Part shown: piece by piece, positions 44,790-54,411 of the stretch
How the letters are laid out: the number at the start of each line of letters is the position of its first letter
Numbering within the stretch: position 1 is the stretch's first letter
NCBI GenBank assembly: GCA_037126765.1
Contig: JBBCBC010000021.1
Span: forward strand, 20,973,434 to 21,037,433
DNA from: Stenogyne calaminthoides
Lineage: Eukaryota > Streptophyta > Magnoliopsida > Lamiales > Lamiaceae
Length of the DNA: 64,000 nt
Reading direction: 5' to 3'
Position numbers and translations under genes: made by a program
The notes under the pieces: model-generated
Told to the model about the DNA's origin: nothing
What the model saw: the letters and a program-made list of their open reading frames with translations, nothing else
Database searches by the model: none

Positions 44790-44880
44790 CTGAAGACTCA
44801 GTTAAACCTGAAGACTCAGATGAACCTGAAGACTCAGATAAACCTGAAGACTCAGTAACAAACCTGAAGACTCAGTATGA
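44790..44880 (+). repeat. 18-bp minisatellite in LTR-A
   Basis: Five units of CTGAAGACTCAGWTRAAC, spaced 18, 18, 18 and 20 bases. The plus-strand frame 44646-44858 translates it into repeated QxNLKT peptides and is not a gene. Confidence 0.85.
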
Positions 44881-45322
44881 CTGAAGACACTGAGGCTCAG
44901 AGTCACCTGAAGATCAGAAGACTACCAGAAGACCTGAAGACCTATATCAGCCGAGTCTGCAAATTGTGCTAAGACAATCTGCATCAGAAGACTCTACAAG
45001 GTAGACTGATCAGTTATCTGATCAAGTCAGCTCGCACCTGGCATCAACCAAAATGGTACACCAGACAAGACGAATATTCAACAAAAGGAATATCAATCGT
45101 CTAACGGACAAATTCTGAAGTGTCATCTAGCGAAGCCAAGGAGAAAGCGACATGTGTACAAAAAGAGCTGACAATGCGGGATTCGACGCTGCGGACATAA
45201 ACGGCGCTAATCATGCCTACGGCCATGCCGATATTCGGAGCATGTCACAATCATATCCTACAACCTACCTAATATAACCCGAAATTTAAATTGCTCTCCA
45301 ACGGCTCTTTGATTTCGTGGTC

Positions 45323-45329
45323 TATAAAA
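45323..45329 (+). promoter_or_regulatory. TATA box of LTR-A (El-5)
   Basis: TATAAAA in the conserved LTR-A context GATTTCGTGG-TC-TATAAAATGGGAT. Confidence 0.6.
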
Positions 45330-46181
45330 TGGGATTGCTCGTCAAGAGAAAAGAAGGACCAATACATGAACTATTGAGCAAGCGGAACAACAATATTCAC
45401 GCAAATTATCAAGAAGCAAAAGCAAGAAGAATTTTCGCTAGAAGAACACCATATTTGAAGATTATTCTTAGAGTGTTCATCCCATAGTTCTTAGCAAGAA
45501 ATCCTATCCACTAGCATTTGGCTACCTAAACACCAGGATAGATTTCCAGTTGGAACCCTCAAACATTCTTTACCCAAACACAAAGTTAGGTTAAGTTTGT
45601 CACCGCAAGATTTCAGACTAGGGTTTCTAGTTTTTGATTTCTAATCGGTTGAGTGTGAACTCAATAAATATCTGTTGGGTGTTGGACTAACACATTAAAC
45701 TAAGTCCAGTTGGTTAAGTTGGTGCCCCTGTGTTAAGGGAAGAGTGGACGTAAGACGGGTTTCGTCTGAACCACTATAAAATCTTGTGTGCATTTACTTG
45801 TTCTTCATTGCTTTACACTATTCACACAACTGAGCTTAAAATTACATACATATTCTAAGTTAACATCAGTCTGCACCAAGCAACTGATCTGATCAGGTTG
45901 ACACCTTAGTCAACTGGTTGAAAACTCACTTGAGAATCTGATTTGATAAAACTGGTTTTTCACAAGGGTATTTACAAGCTTCCGCACTATCAGTTAAACT
46001 GACAGATATCAAACTGATCTGCCCTCAGGCACTCAGTAAGATTGAACATCAGTCTAAACTGACTCACTAGAACTCTGATCAGGCAAATTGAAATCACACC
46101 TGATCTGCACGAAAAGTTTTCAGAAGTCCATTCACCCCTCCCCTCTAGACTTCTGCCCTCACAAAACCCATTCGGGACCTA

Positions 46182-46298
46182 TAGATAGGATTAACAAAGT
46201 TTTGGACTGAAGGTCTCAGAAGATTACTGAAGACCTAAAACATACTGAAGTTCAGAAGAACCTGAAGACCGAAGATCTAGAAGACCAGAAGATCCTGA
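46182..46298. other. short GA-rich unassigned segment
   Basis: 117 bases of CTGAAG/AGAAGACC-type sequence between the truncated El-5 LTR-A and an LTR-D fragment. It resembles the repeat zones of both LTR families but cannot be aligned confidently to either. Confidence 0.35.
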
Positions 46299-47540
46299 AG
46301 ACTACTCCGCGTAGTTTACTAACTCTTTACAACTCTTTCTCACCAACAAACACACTCCAGCTACCTTCTCAAGGGTTTTGGGGGTTTCTCGGTTGGTTTC
46401 CAACTAGGATGAGATATCCTTTACAATGAAGCACAATGCAAAGGGTTAGGATATCTCGACTAAGCTTTGGATAAAACTTATCAAGCTAGGCTTAGTATAG
46501 TGAGCTCTCTTCAATATAGAAGCACTTGGGAAATTCAAGGTTTTTCGAGTGCTTTCACTTTTACAAGAATAAGTTTAAGCTCTTGAGTTGCGTATAAATT
46601 TCCCGTAACCTTACAATGTAGAGGGTCACCAGTATTTATAGGCATACACCAAGGTCACTTTTTGAAAACTATCCGTTGGAGAGATAGCTTCGTGAGTTCC
46701 CTCTTGTGGTGTGTGAAACAGCTATATTTAGGGTTTGAAACTACCTAACACGTTTTAGGCAATAGCTTTTCATGTAGCCGGTCTTCACTTTTTGCAGTCT
46801 GGAACTTTTGTACATCTGACATCTTTTTCAGCGACCTGTCACTATCAGTGTCAGTATGGTACAGTGTCGTCTTCCTCTTTTTGACTTTTGTCTCCAGTTA
46901 AAGGTAGACACCTTCAACGGCTCTTTTGGTTACAAACTCTGAGTTTGATATAACTTTAACAACACTTCTGACTTAGTTCCTTTTGTCTGCATTTGTATGT
47001 CTTGGCAATATCTAACTTTTTAAGGAATCGCGATCTTTTCAGTATTGTATCCTTCAGATAGATATTATCAGTGCCTCGGAACACTCAGGTTCATACTGAG
47101 CATTTAGTATATTACTGAGTCTTGATGAATTCTTGTGCCTTCAACTCTTGATCTTGATTCTTGATCTTGATCTTACGTGTCTTGAGTCTTCTGAGTCTTA
47201 AGGGTCTTCTCGAGTCTTGAGGTCTTCGAATCTTTGTAGTTTATCTTGACCGATGTCTTTGAGTCTTCGTCTTGAGTCTTCGATTACTCGAGATCATCTT
47301 GAGTCTTGATATCTCAGTTTCATCCTGAAACTTTGGATACTTCAGAAACATACTGAGTTCTTCAGAGTCTTCAGAACCTATCTTAAACTATATCTGTTGT
47401 CTATACATTTTGCAGATAACATCCTGAATACTCTAAAACTGAATCCTGACTCAACTATCAAGATCATTCTGAACATGTCATACTTAGGAGTTTTGGGATC
47501 TTAATCAAAATCATATATCTTTATTAAATTCATCTCCTAA
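46299..47540 (-). repeat. LTR-D fragment
   Basis: Begins inside LTR-D (equivalent to about 32146) and extends to its TGTTAGGAGATG terminus at 47540, where gag of El-6 follows at once. TATA box at 46633-46640; GAGTCTT repeat zone at 47140-47330. The copy keeps more CTGAG/CAGT sequence than the El-4 LTRs. Inner sequences and the other end are missing. Confidence 0.88.
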
Positions 47541-48770
47541 CAAGGACCAATCTGAGGTAACCTCCAAACCTGCTTTGTTCGCTTCTACACCTGCTATCAT
47601 TAGCACACCTGCTGGGGAGATTGACCTGCAGCTCTACTCTGAGCAATTGCTTGATGATCTCTCCAATGCAAAGAGACATTTATGCTATAGTGGAAGTTTA
47701 AAATGACAAGCTAAGGATCGAAATAATCAAACTTTAAAGAAGAGAACGATCTCAAAGAAAGCTATTGAATCGAAATCTGCTTTGAAACCGCCGTCGAAAG
47801 GCAAACGAGGAACTTAACATTCTCGAAAGTTAAGTCTTATGATCGGAGAAGCGGATCAAAGATCGACTAGCAATTAACAAAACAAAGAAGTTCGATGACT
47901 TCAAAATCCTTCAAAGCAAATTTGATGAGCCGTTCGATTGCATGAGAGTCTAAAATCTTCCGAGGATAATTTCATGAAGAAAATAGAGGTTTTTACAAAA
48001 TCTTCTAAAACCTGCTCAAGATATGAACACCTATTTTCTAACAACGATTAACAAGAAGGTACTTGGGTATGAGAACCCTTCCACATCCTCAAAAGCCCCT
48101 ATTGATTCACCTCAAAAAGGTGTAATCGACGACGAGTTTCGACAAAGATACACCAAAAGCCGACTTGTATCTAATAAGGAAAAAAAGACCAGGTTGAGCG
48201 GTAAAGGCGGTGCCTAACCGTATGGGGAACAAAATGGACCCCAATCGGTAAAGCATCACCGAGAATCAACGAAGAATCCAGTTCTTCAAGAGACCTCAAC
48301 TCGATCAACAGATCGTATCGTAAAAAGACAACCCGTAAAAGGAAGTCTAATCTGAGACCCAATCAAGGTCACCGAATAAGCACGCTATAGGTAAACCGCA
48401 AAACCACCTATGCCAAAAAGATACGAATCTTTTGATGGTAGCAAATCGTACCTACCCCTATAATCGAAAAACCTAGGGTCAACCGCACCCGAGCCACAAT
48501 CGAAGAAAAGAAGACAAACGAAAAAGATAAATCCCAAGTCTTCTAAGTCATCCAAGGCTCACACTAATAATCATACCAATCGAAAAGCATATAAAGAGAC
48601 GATGATTATGTTGACAGTATGGGAGACAAATCGCCTTCCCTTCGATCTAACCGATCACAATAGAAGTGCTCGCTTTGTATGGATCCCCAAAACCAAACCT
48701 AACCCTCGGACCCAATCCAAAAAGGGTACCTAAAGCCCGATTTGATTGCGAGTTCGCGTGGGTCCGCCAA
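47541..48770 (+). pseudogene. El-6 gag C-terminal part
   Basis: Opens with DQSEVTSKPA and PAGEIDLQLYSEQLLDDLSN, matching El-5 at 33795-33930. From 47680 on, the alignment is still visible at the DNA level, but CAG/CTG sites are replaced by CG forms and short insertions, so no frame is long. Legible remnants include MNTYF at 48023 and GVPKARFDCEFAWV at the gag/pol boundary. It has no zinc knuckle, because that region lies beyond the LTR-D junction. Confidence 0.7.
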
Positions 48771-50296
48771 AAGGAGGTGTGCGCAGCAACTATCCGGTAC
48801 ATCGATAGTGGATGCTCAAGGCACAAGATCGAAGCAAACATCTCCTCGGCCCCTACATAGAAATGAAAAGGCTCGCGTGTACTCTTTCGGTGATGATAAC
48901 TTTGGTTATACCAAAGGATTCGAACCTTAGAGAATGATGATGTACAAGTAATCGGAGTCTCGTATGTCGAAGGTCCGAAGCACAACCTATTATCGGTTTC
49001 ACAATTTCACGACAACGGATTTCGGTGTTGAGTTCTCGATCGATCAATGCACTATCAAGAATCAAGCCACTCAATGATTTTGCTAATCGGTTCAAGGAAA
49101 GGGACGATCTACACAAAGCAGATTGGAACAGTTGCCCAAGAAATACATGCCAAATTGTTAAGAGTTCCAAAAGTAGCAGTTGGCTCTGGCACAAAAGAAT
49201 GAGTCATCTGAACTTTAAAACTCTTAATAAGATAGCAAGGATGTCTCTAGTGGAAGGTGTTCCGAATGAAGTATTTTCAAAGGATCGGACATGTGTTGCA
49301 TGTCGGCGAAAAAAACAGTCAAAGCTTCATTCAAGGAATTCTGGACCCAAGATCCAAAGAGAGTATTGCAACCGCTTCATATGGATCTATTTGGACCCGA
49401 TTACACGGTCGGTCTCGTGACGAAATATACTCTGGTAATCGTGGATGATTATTCCAAGTTTACCTGGTTTATATTCTTACATAAGAAGAATGAGACGACA
49501 ACGAAGATACCCGAGCTGCTTAAAAGATTACAAAATGAGAAGGGTGTCAGTGTAGTAAAAATCGACGATAAAGGTACGCAATTTACAACTCTTTTATAAC
49601 CGATTTTTGCTCTAAGTTTGGTATACAGCATGAGACATCAGCTGCAAGAATGCCACAACATAATGGAGTAGCAGAACGGAGAAAACAGAACACTCAAAGA
49701 AGTTCGCCGCATCGATGTTAGCCGAAAATGCAATACCAAGCCGTTTTCAAGCGTATAATCAACACTGCATGTCATACTCGTAATGCGGATGTCTTCCGAC
49801 TAAGGCTCACTACAAAACACCCTATGAAATCGTGGAAGGGCGTAAAAACCTCGTGTTTCTTACTTCCATGTTTTTTGGGTGTGTAAGTGTTTCATACACA
49901 ACAATGGGAAGAGTCATTGAAGACTTTTGAGGCCAAGTTAGATGAGGGTATATTCTTAGGATATTCCTCATCGAGCAAGGCTTTTCAGGTTTACAAATGC
50001 ATTTAACCCTAGTTGTGGAAGAAACACCCCATGTAGTCTTTTGATGAAGCATCTTCCGAACAAGAGAAAATCGCCTCGAACAATATGTACTGATCAACTA
50101 GTACCGATGCTCGGAAAATGGATCGGCTAATGATCAAGGAAAAGGATCGGACATCGTAATAAAGATACATTCCGATCTAGTCGATTCACCGATCAATCGA
50201 TCCTAAGGTACGAAAAAACTGCCGATGAAGAAGTTGGTACAAATTGAGATAAGATAATCGAACCATCCGGTTCGGGGAACACTGAAGTTCCCACGA
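48771..50296 (+). pseudogene. El-6 protease and integrase
   Basis: Protease Asp-Ser-Gly at 48804-48812 (YIDSGCSRH). Integrase follows: SWLWHKRMSHLNFKTLNKIA in frame 49025-49420, then HMDLFGP, LVIVDDYSKFTWFIFLHKKN and PELLKRLQNEKGVSVVKIDD in 49291-49599. NGVAERR and the FHTTMGRVI-equivalent remnants lie in shifted frames to about 50000. Homologous to El-5 34900-36140, with patchy corruption (48780-49060, 49300-49420, 49690-50290). Confidence 0.82.
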
Positions 50297-52135
50297 ATGA
50301 ATGCATATCGACACATGATGAGTACAACATCAGCTGACACATGTTCTTATCAAGTAGATCATAAATCTGCACCACTCCCAGTCGCTAGTAATGAACCTTT
50401 ATCAAAAATGGATGATGTTCTCCAAACCGACGCAAATCGTAATGAAGGACCGGATAACCATCATCCAACTGATCTGATCATCAGAGACCCATCTGATAGA
50501 GTTAAAACTAGACATCAGATTGGTGAAAGTGCTATGTATTGCTGTTATCTATCTACGAAGGAACCAACAACTGTAGAGGAAGCACTACAAGACGCAAGCT
50601 GGATTCTAGCCATGCAAGAGGAGCTAGAACAGTTCGAGAGAAATCAAGTTTGGGAACTGGTGGACAGACCAAATCATCAAGACGTAATTGGCACGAAGTG
50701 GGTTTTCAAGAACAAGAGAGATGAGAAAAATGTCATAACCAGGAATAAGGCAAGACTTGTTGCTAAGGGGTATTCACAATCAGAAGGAATTGATTATGAT
50801 GAGACCTTTGCACCAGTCGCTCGCTTTGAAGCTATTCGGTCAAGTTTTCTGGCATACGCTTCCCACAGAGGGTTCACTGTGGTATCGATGGACGAAAGAG
50901 TGCATTCTAAAACGGGTACTAGCAGAGGCGCTTTATGTCGAACAACCTCCGTGCTTTGAAAAGGGCAACCAAGTGTACTGTTTAAGAAAAGCTCTTTATG
51001 GCTCAAACAGGCTCCTCGAGCTTGGTATGATACACTATCTCGCCTCTTGATAGACAAAAGGGTTCAATAAAGGAACAGTGGACAGAACCTTATTCAGAAT
51101 AGAAGATGGAGAAGATATTCTGATGGTTCAGATCTACGTGGACGACATCATCTTCGGATCTCCCAACAAGAGTCTATGTGAAAGATTCAGCAAACTGATG
51201 CAAGGGAAGTTCGAGATGTCCATGATGGGTCAGATGAATTACTTTCTGGGTCTACAAGTGAAGCAGAGTACAAAAGGGATATTCATCTGCCAAGCAAAGT
51301 ATACTAGGAATTTATTAGCTAAGTTTGGAGTTCAAAATTGCAAGGAAGCCAAAATTCCTATGATGACTGGATTCAAGATGGATCCAGATGAGGATGGTCA
51401 GAAAATAAATCAGAAAGAATATAGGGCTCTCATTGGATCCTTACTATACCCGATCGCCAAAGCAGACGGATATCACTTTTGCGAAGAGGTGTATGTGCGG
51501 ATTTCGTGCAAATCCAATGCAAAGCCACCTAGAAGCAGCTAAGCGGATTCAGAAGTATCTGAAGGGAACAGTAAACCTTGGTTTATTTTACCCATCAGAT
51601 GATAATCTAGAGCTTAGTGGGTATTCTCGATTACGATTATGGAGGTTGCAAGATTGATGTAAAATCAACCTCGTGAACATGTCGGGCTTTTAGGAAGTAA
51701 ACCGATCTCATGGTTTTCAAAAGCGCACATCGATTCAGACATCTACTATCGGGGCGAGAATATATGGTCAGCAGAAGTCAAGGCTCCCAACCGCTTTGGC
51801 TTAGTCGCCGTGAGGATTATAACATTGTAGCTAAGAATGTACCTATATTCTCGGGACAAAATAGTGATATTGCAATCACCGTAATCCTCGTTCTACATAC
51901 AAGATTCAAGCATGTGGATGTCAGACATCATTTTATAAGAGATCATGTTGAAAAGAAGAATATCAGAATGGAAAAGATTCATACTGATATACAGAAAGTT
52001 GATATTCTAACCAAGCCACTAGCTGAGATCAGATTCAGAGAATTATGCAATGAGCTAGGGCTTCTGGATCTTGGAGAAAAAGCACCTAAAATGCTTGATG
52101 GGATGATCTCCAGAACCAGCTGGTTAAGAGACTAA
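50297..52135 (+). pseudogene. El-6 RT and RNase H
   Basis: Frame 50297-50959 (220 codons) covers the linker and RT fingers: EEALQDASWILAMQEELEQF, NQVWELVDRPNHQDVIGTKW, KARLVAKGYSQSEGIDYDET, FAPVARFEAIR. 51078-51542 has YVDD (51135-51146) and QMNYFLGLQVKQSTKGIFIC. RNase H lies in 51433-51657 and 51710-52135, the latter in frame to the end of pol (HVDVRHHFIRDHVEKKNIRM, ADI-equivalent VDILTKPLAEIRFRELCNEL), TAA at 52133-52135. Breaks at 50880-51070 and 51450-51900 coincide with CG-rich corrupted stretches. Confidence 0.9.
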
Positions 52136-52439
52136 CCAGGTTAAAAGGAGTCAGTTGAGTTTGGTATCTCAACTGATCAGAAGATCAGTCAAGGAACTGA
52201 TATAAGAAGGTACTGATCAGATTTACGATTTGTCAGATTAAAGAAACTGATCAGATTGAAGATTTATCAGATTTACGGATTATTTGATTAAAGGAACTGA
52301 TCAGATTAAAGGATTATCTGATTAAATCAGTTGGGTTATTTCACACTTTGTAAGTCGATTAAGCTGATATTCAACAAGCAAAATTCACAGATTAAAGCCT
52401 ACAATCGCATAAGAAAGCAGAAAATTTACACAACAATGG

Positions 52440-52620
52440 AATAATAGAAATTTTCATTGATAAAGACCCGAAGGTCAAATTTACATACAAGTTACAAGTA
52501 CAAGAGGACCCGGAGGTCAGTACATAAGTCATATTCGAAAACCCTAAACCTATAACCCTAAACCCTCATCCTAACCCTTGAAGAAGTGGAGAGAGAGAGA
52601 TTTTAAATCTGATGCTCTCA
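52440..52620 (-). other. El-6 antisense 3' UTR-like region with CCCTAAA motifs
   Basis: Minus-strand reading gives paired GACC-x-TCGGGTC elements and TTTATCAATGAAAATTTCTA, as in El-5. Near 52545-52580 the plus strand has AAAACCCTAAACC, ATAACCCTAAACCCTC and ATCCTAACCC, i.e. several plant telomere-type CCCTAAA units. Confidence 0.45.
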
Positions 52621-52894
52621 TTTTCCCCCACTTAACAAGGGTGAGAAAGGCTTTAAAATAATCCTAAAGCCTCTCGCTGAAGCTAAAACCAATGGAGCGA
52701 GAGAGGCCTTGATAGGATTTCTAAGCCAGGAGCCCTTAGACCTGAAGTCAATGGGCTCTCCAGCTGTTAAATGGAGCACATGTGCCAAGAAAGTGGTTCA
52801 AAGACCTTATGGGCACATGTGTTACATGCAAAAATTGAGTTGATATACGAAGATCAGCTGTTGTCTGATCCAGACCGTATATCAAACTCATGTT

Positions 52895-53167
52895 TTATAT
52901 CAGACTGAGTCTGTTGATGCTAGTTCCGTCATCTCGATAGACACACAAGGTGCATACGGTTAGGAGAAGTGTCTTCTCAGTTGCGACAGCAGACCCGCCG
53001 CCTTGGTGGTAGAGAAGCTTGGCAACAATTGTATGAGAAATCTTTGATGACGATGAAAACAGTGATAAGGGACACACAGGGTTGATATGAGAAGCTGAAA
53101 TCATTGAAAAAGGGGTAAAGGTGTTTGCCGGAAGTCTCACCGGAAATAAGGGTTCACCAGGATACAT
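52895..53167 (-). CDS. conserved antisense ORF in the El-6 pol to env-like spacer
   Basis: A 90-residue minus-strand ORF, ATG 53165-53167 to TAA at 52895. It shares about 66 of 83 aligned residues with the El-5 antisense ORF and has no indel over that length. The conserved core is AKLLYHQGGGSA, then EKTLLLTVCTLC and YRDDGTSINRLSL. Its stop occupies the position of a glutamine codon in El-5, and DNA similarity continues past it (NMSLIYG, TADLRIS), so the ancestral ORF was longer. There is no recognisable family, signal peptide or transmembrane helix. A TATA box is 58 bases upstream. Product unknown. Confidence 0.5.
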   Translation of the reverse strand: MYPGEPLFPVRLPANTFTPFSMISASHINPVCPLSLFSSSSKISHTIVAKLLYHQGGGSAVATEKTLLLTVCTLCVYRDDGTSINRLSLI

Positions 53168-53224
53168 GATTCTACAAAGAAGATAAGTATGGTGAATGGG
53201 TTATGTTGTGTAAAACATTGGTCC

Positions 53225-53232
53225 AATTTATA
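53225..53232 (-). promoter_or_regulatory. TATA box of the El-6 antisense ORF
   Basis: TATAAATT on the minus strand, context CTATAAATTGG, conserved with El-5 (39305-39312). Confidence 0.45.
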
Positions 53233-53319
53233 GAGGCCAAACAAGGGTGCAAATGCAAATTTGATTTCAAAAAGCCTCTTAGAGAAATTTGCATCACAAG
53301 GACAGCGTGTAGGAATCAC

Positions 53320-54056
53320 GCGATTGATAATTGGATAAATTTACGGCGGATTGACATATCGAAATATTCAGACTATAATTACGCATGTCAAATCATGCCA
53401 ACTTAGGGAATAGAGACTACTATTCTAGACTAAGTTTTGGTGGTAACACGTATCCCAAGAATTGGCTTGATCTGAGAAGAATTAGATTAGGTCAACTGAA
53501 ATCTGATTATATACGAAACTGATCTGATGAGGAAGATCAGTTGAGCTTGATACAACAACAAATCAGATATATATATCAGTCTATGAGAAAATAGAAATAT
53601 CAGTTGAAGGGGGAACTTCAACTGATCAAGGAGGATTAGAAAAGGGAAATAAGACGCAAAGTGAAGCTGATCAGTTGAAAAGAACAGTTGGGAAATTATA
53701 AGGATTAGGCAGAAAACTAAGATCAACAAGTGGAATCAACAACTACAAGTGGTATTGACTGATTACAATATCAGTCAACCAGATATGCTTTTCTATTTCC
53801 TTGTTTATTGCTTACTTATTTGATCTTATCTGATATTATTTGCCTTACTGTACTCATTACCTTTGTGACGTATTCCTTGCAAAACATTTAATGCGGACGT
53901 GGGGAACTTGTATTAATTGCTACAAAATGAGCTTTTAAATCCAAAAGGTTTTCGTACGTGATTTTCCTGACCATACGATCAAAACCGCTCAATCTGGATC
54001 GTTTAATCTTTTCAAACGGTTGATCTTCCAAATCTTGTCTTTTTTCCCTCCTCATC
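53320..54056. other. El-6 intergenic region between divergent units
   Basis: No coding signal; short ATCAGTTGA-type repeats. It lies between the antisense TATA box and the env-like TATA box, in the same layout as 39400-40059. Parts align with El-5 (GCAAAACATTTAATGCGGAC near 53880 and near 39860). Confidence 0.4.
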
Positions 54057-54063
54057 TATAAAA
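54057..54063 (+). promoter_or_regulatory. TATA box upstream of El-6 env-like ORF
   Basis: TATAAAA in the strong context CATCTATAAAAGG, about 350 bases before ATG 54412. A candidate leader intron (GT 54203 to AG 54411) ends directly before the ATG (TTGTTGTAG). Confidence 0.55.
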
Positions 54064-54411
54064 GGTTCATCAAAAACCCTACCAGAGTTTTTTTCTAATT
54101 CACAAACTTGCGATTTATTCTCTGAAAACTCCAGATTACTTTTCTGCGATTCAAAGTGTTTTTCTTGAGTTTCAACATTATCTTTCTGAAAAATAGAATC
54201 TGGTAATTTCTGATTATTTGATGAATCATTTTTTTTCTTAAATCCATTGATCTTAAAGATTTTGTCAATCGATTGTATCCTGTGTTATGCTTTATTGTTT
54301 CTTGGTATCCGCATGTGTTTATCGATTATTAGGCCTGAGTATAGGTCTGATAATCTATACATGATATCTTTATGTATATGCACAATTTTAATCGAGTCTA
54401 TCTTGTTGTAG

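Larger units (their letters stand above)
18173..46181 (+). mobile_element. El-5: Sirevirus-like element (LTR-A family) interrupted by El-4
   Basis: Plus-strand order: gag UBN2-type part (18173-18712), nested El-4 (18713-33243), gag C-terminal part with zinc knuckle, protease, integrase, RT and RNase H (to 38257), a 2.15-kb spacer with an antisense ORF, env-like ORF (40409-44288) with a foreign gag-pol block inside it, polypurine tract, 3' LTR-A. The 5' LTR, primer site and gag N-terminus are missing. Confidence 0.75.
44495..46181 (+). repeat. LTR-A, 3' LTR of El-5
   Basis: Starts TATTGGGAAATTTG (TG mutated to TA) and runs to GGGACCTA, where it is truncated or diverged. It aligns with 7332-8840 and 57733-59291. 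It has an 18-bp tandem array at 44790-44880 and a TATA box at 45323. It retains a normal CAG/CTG density, making it the reference for the corrupted LTR in El-6. Confidence 0.9.

Noticed and set aside
44646..44858. Frame encoding QLNLKTQMNLKT repeats
   Set aside because: Translation of the 18-bp LTR minisatellite.
47680..49060. Cytosine deamination (RIP-like) as the cause of missing CAG/CTG
   Set aside because: Deamination gives T or A at those positions; here the middle base or T is lost or replaced to give CG, with small insertions.
52545..52580. Interstitial telomere array
   Set aside because: Only a few imperfect units, present at the same place in two retroelements, so part of the element.
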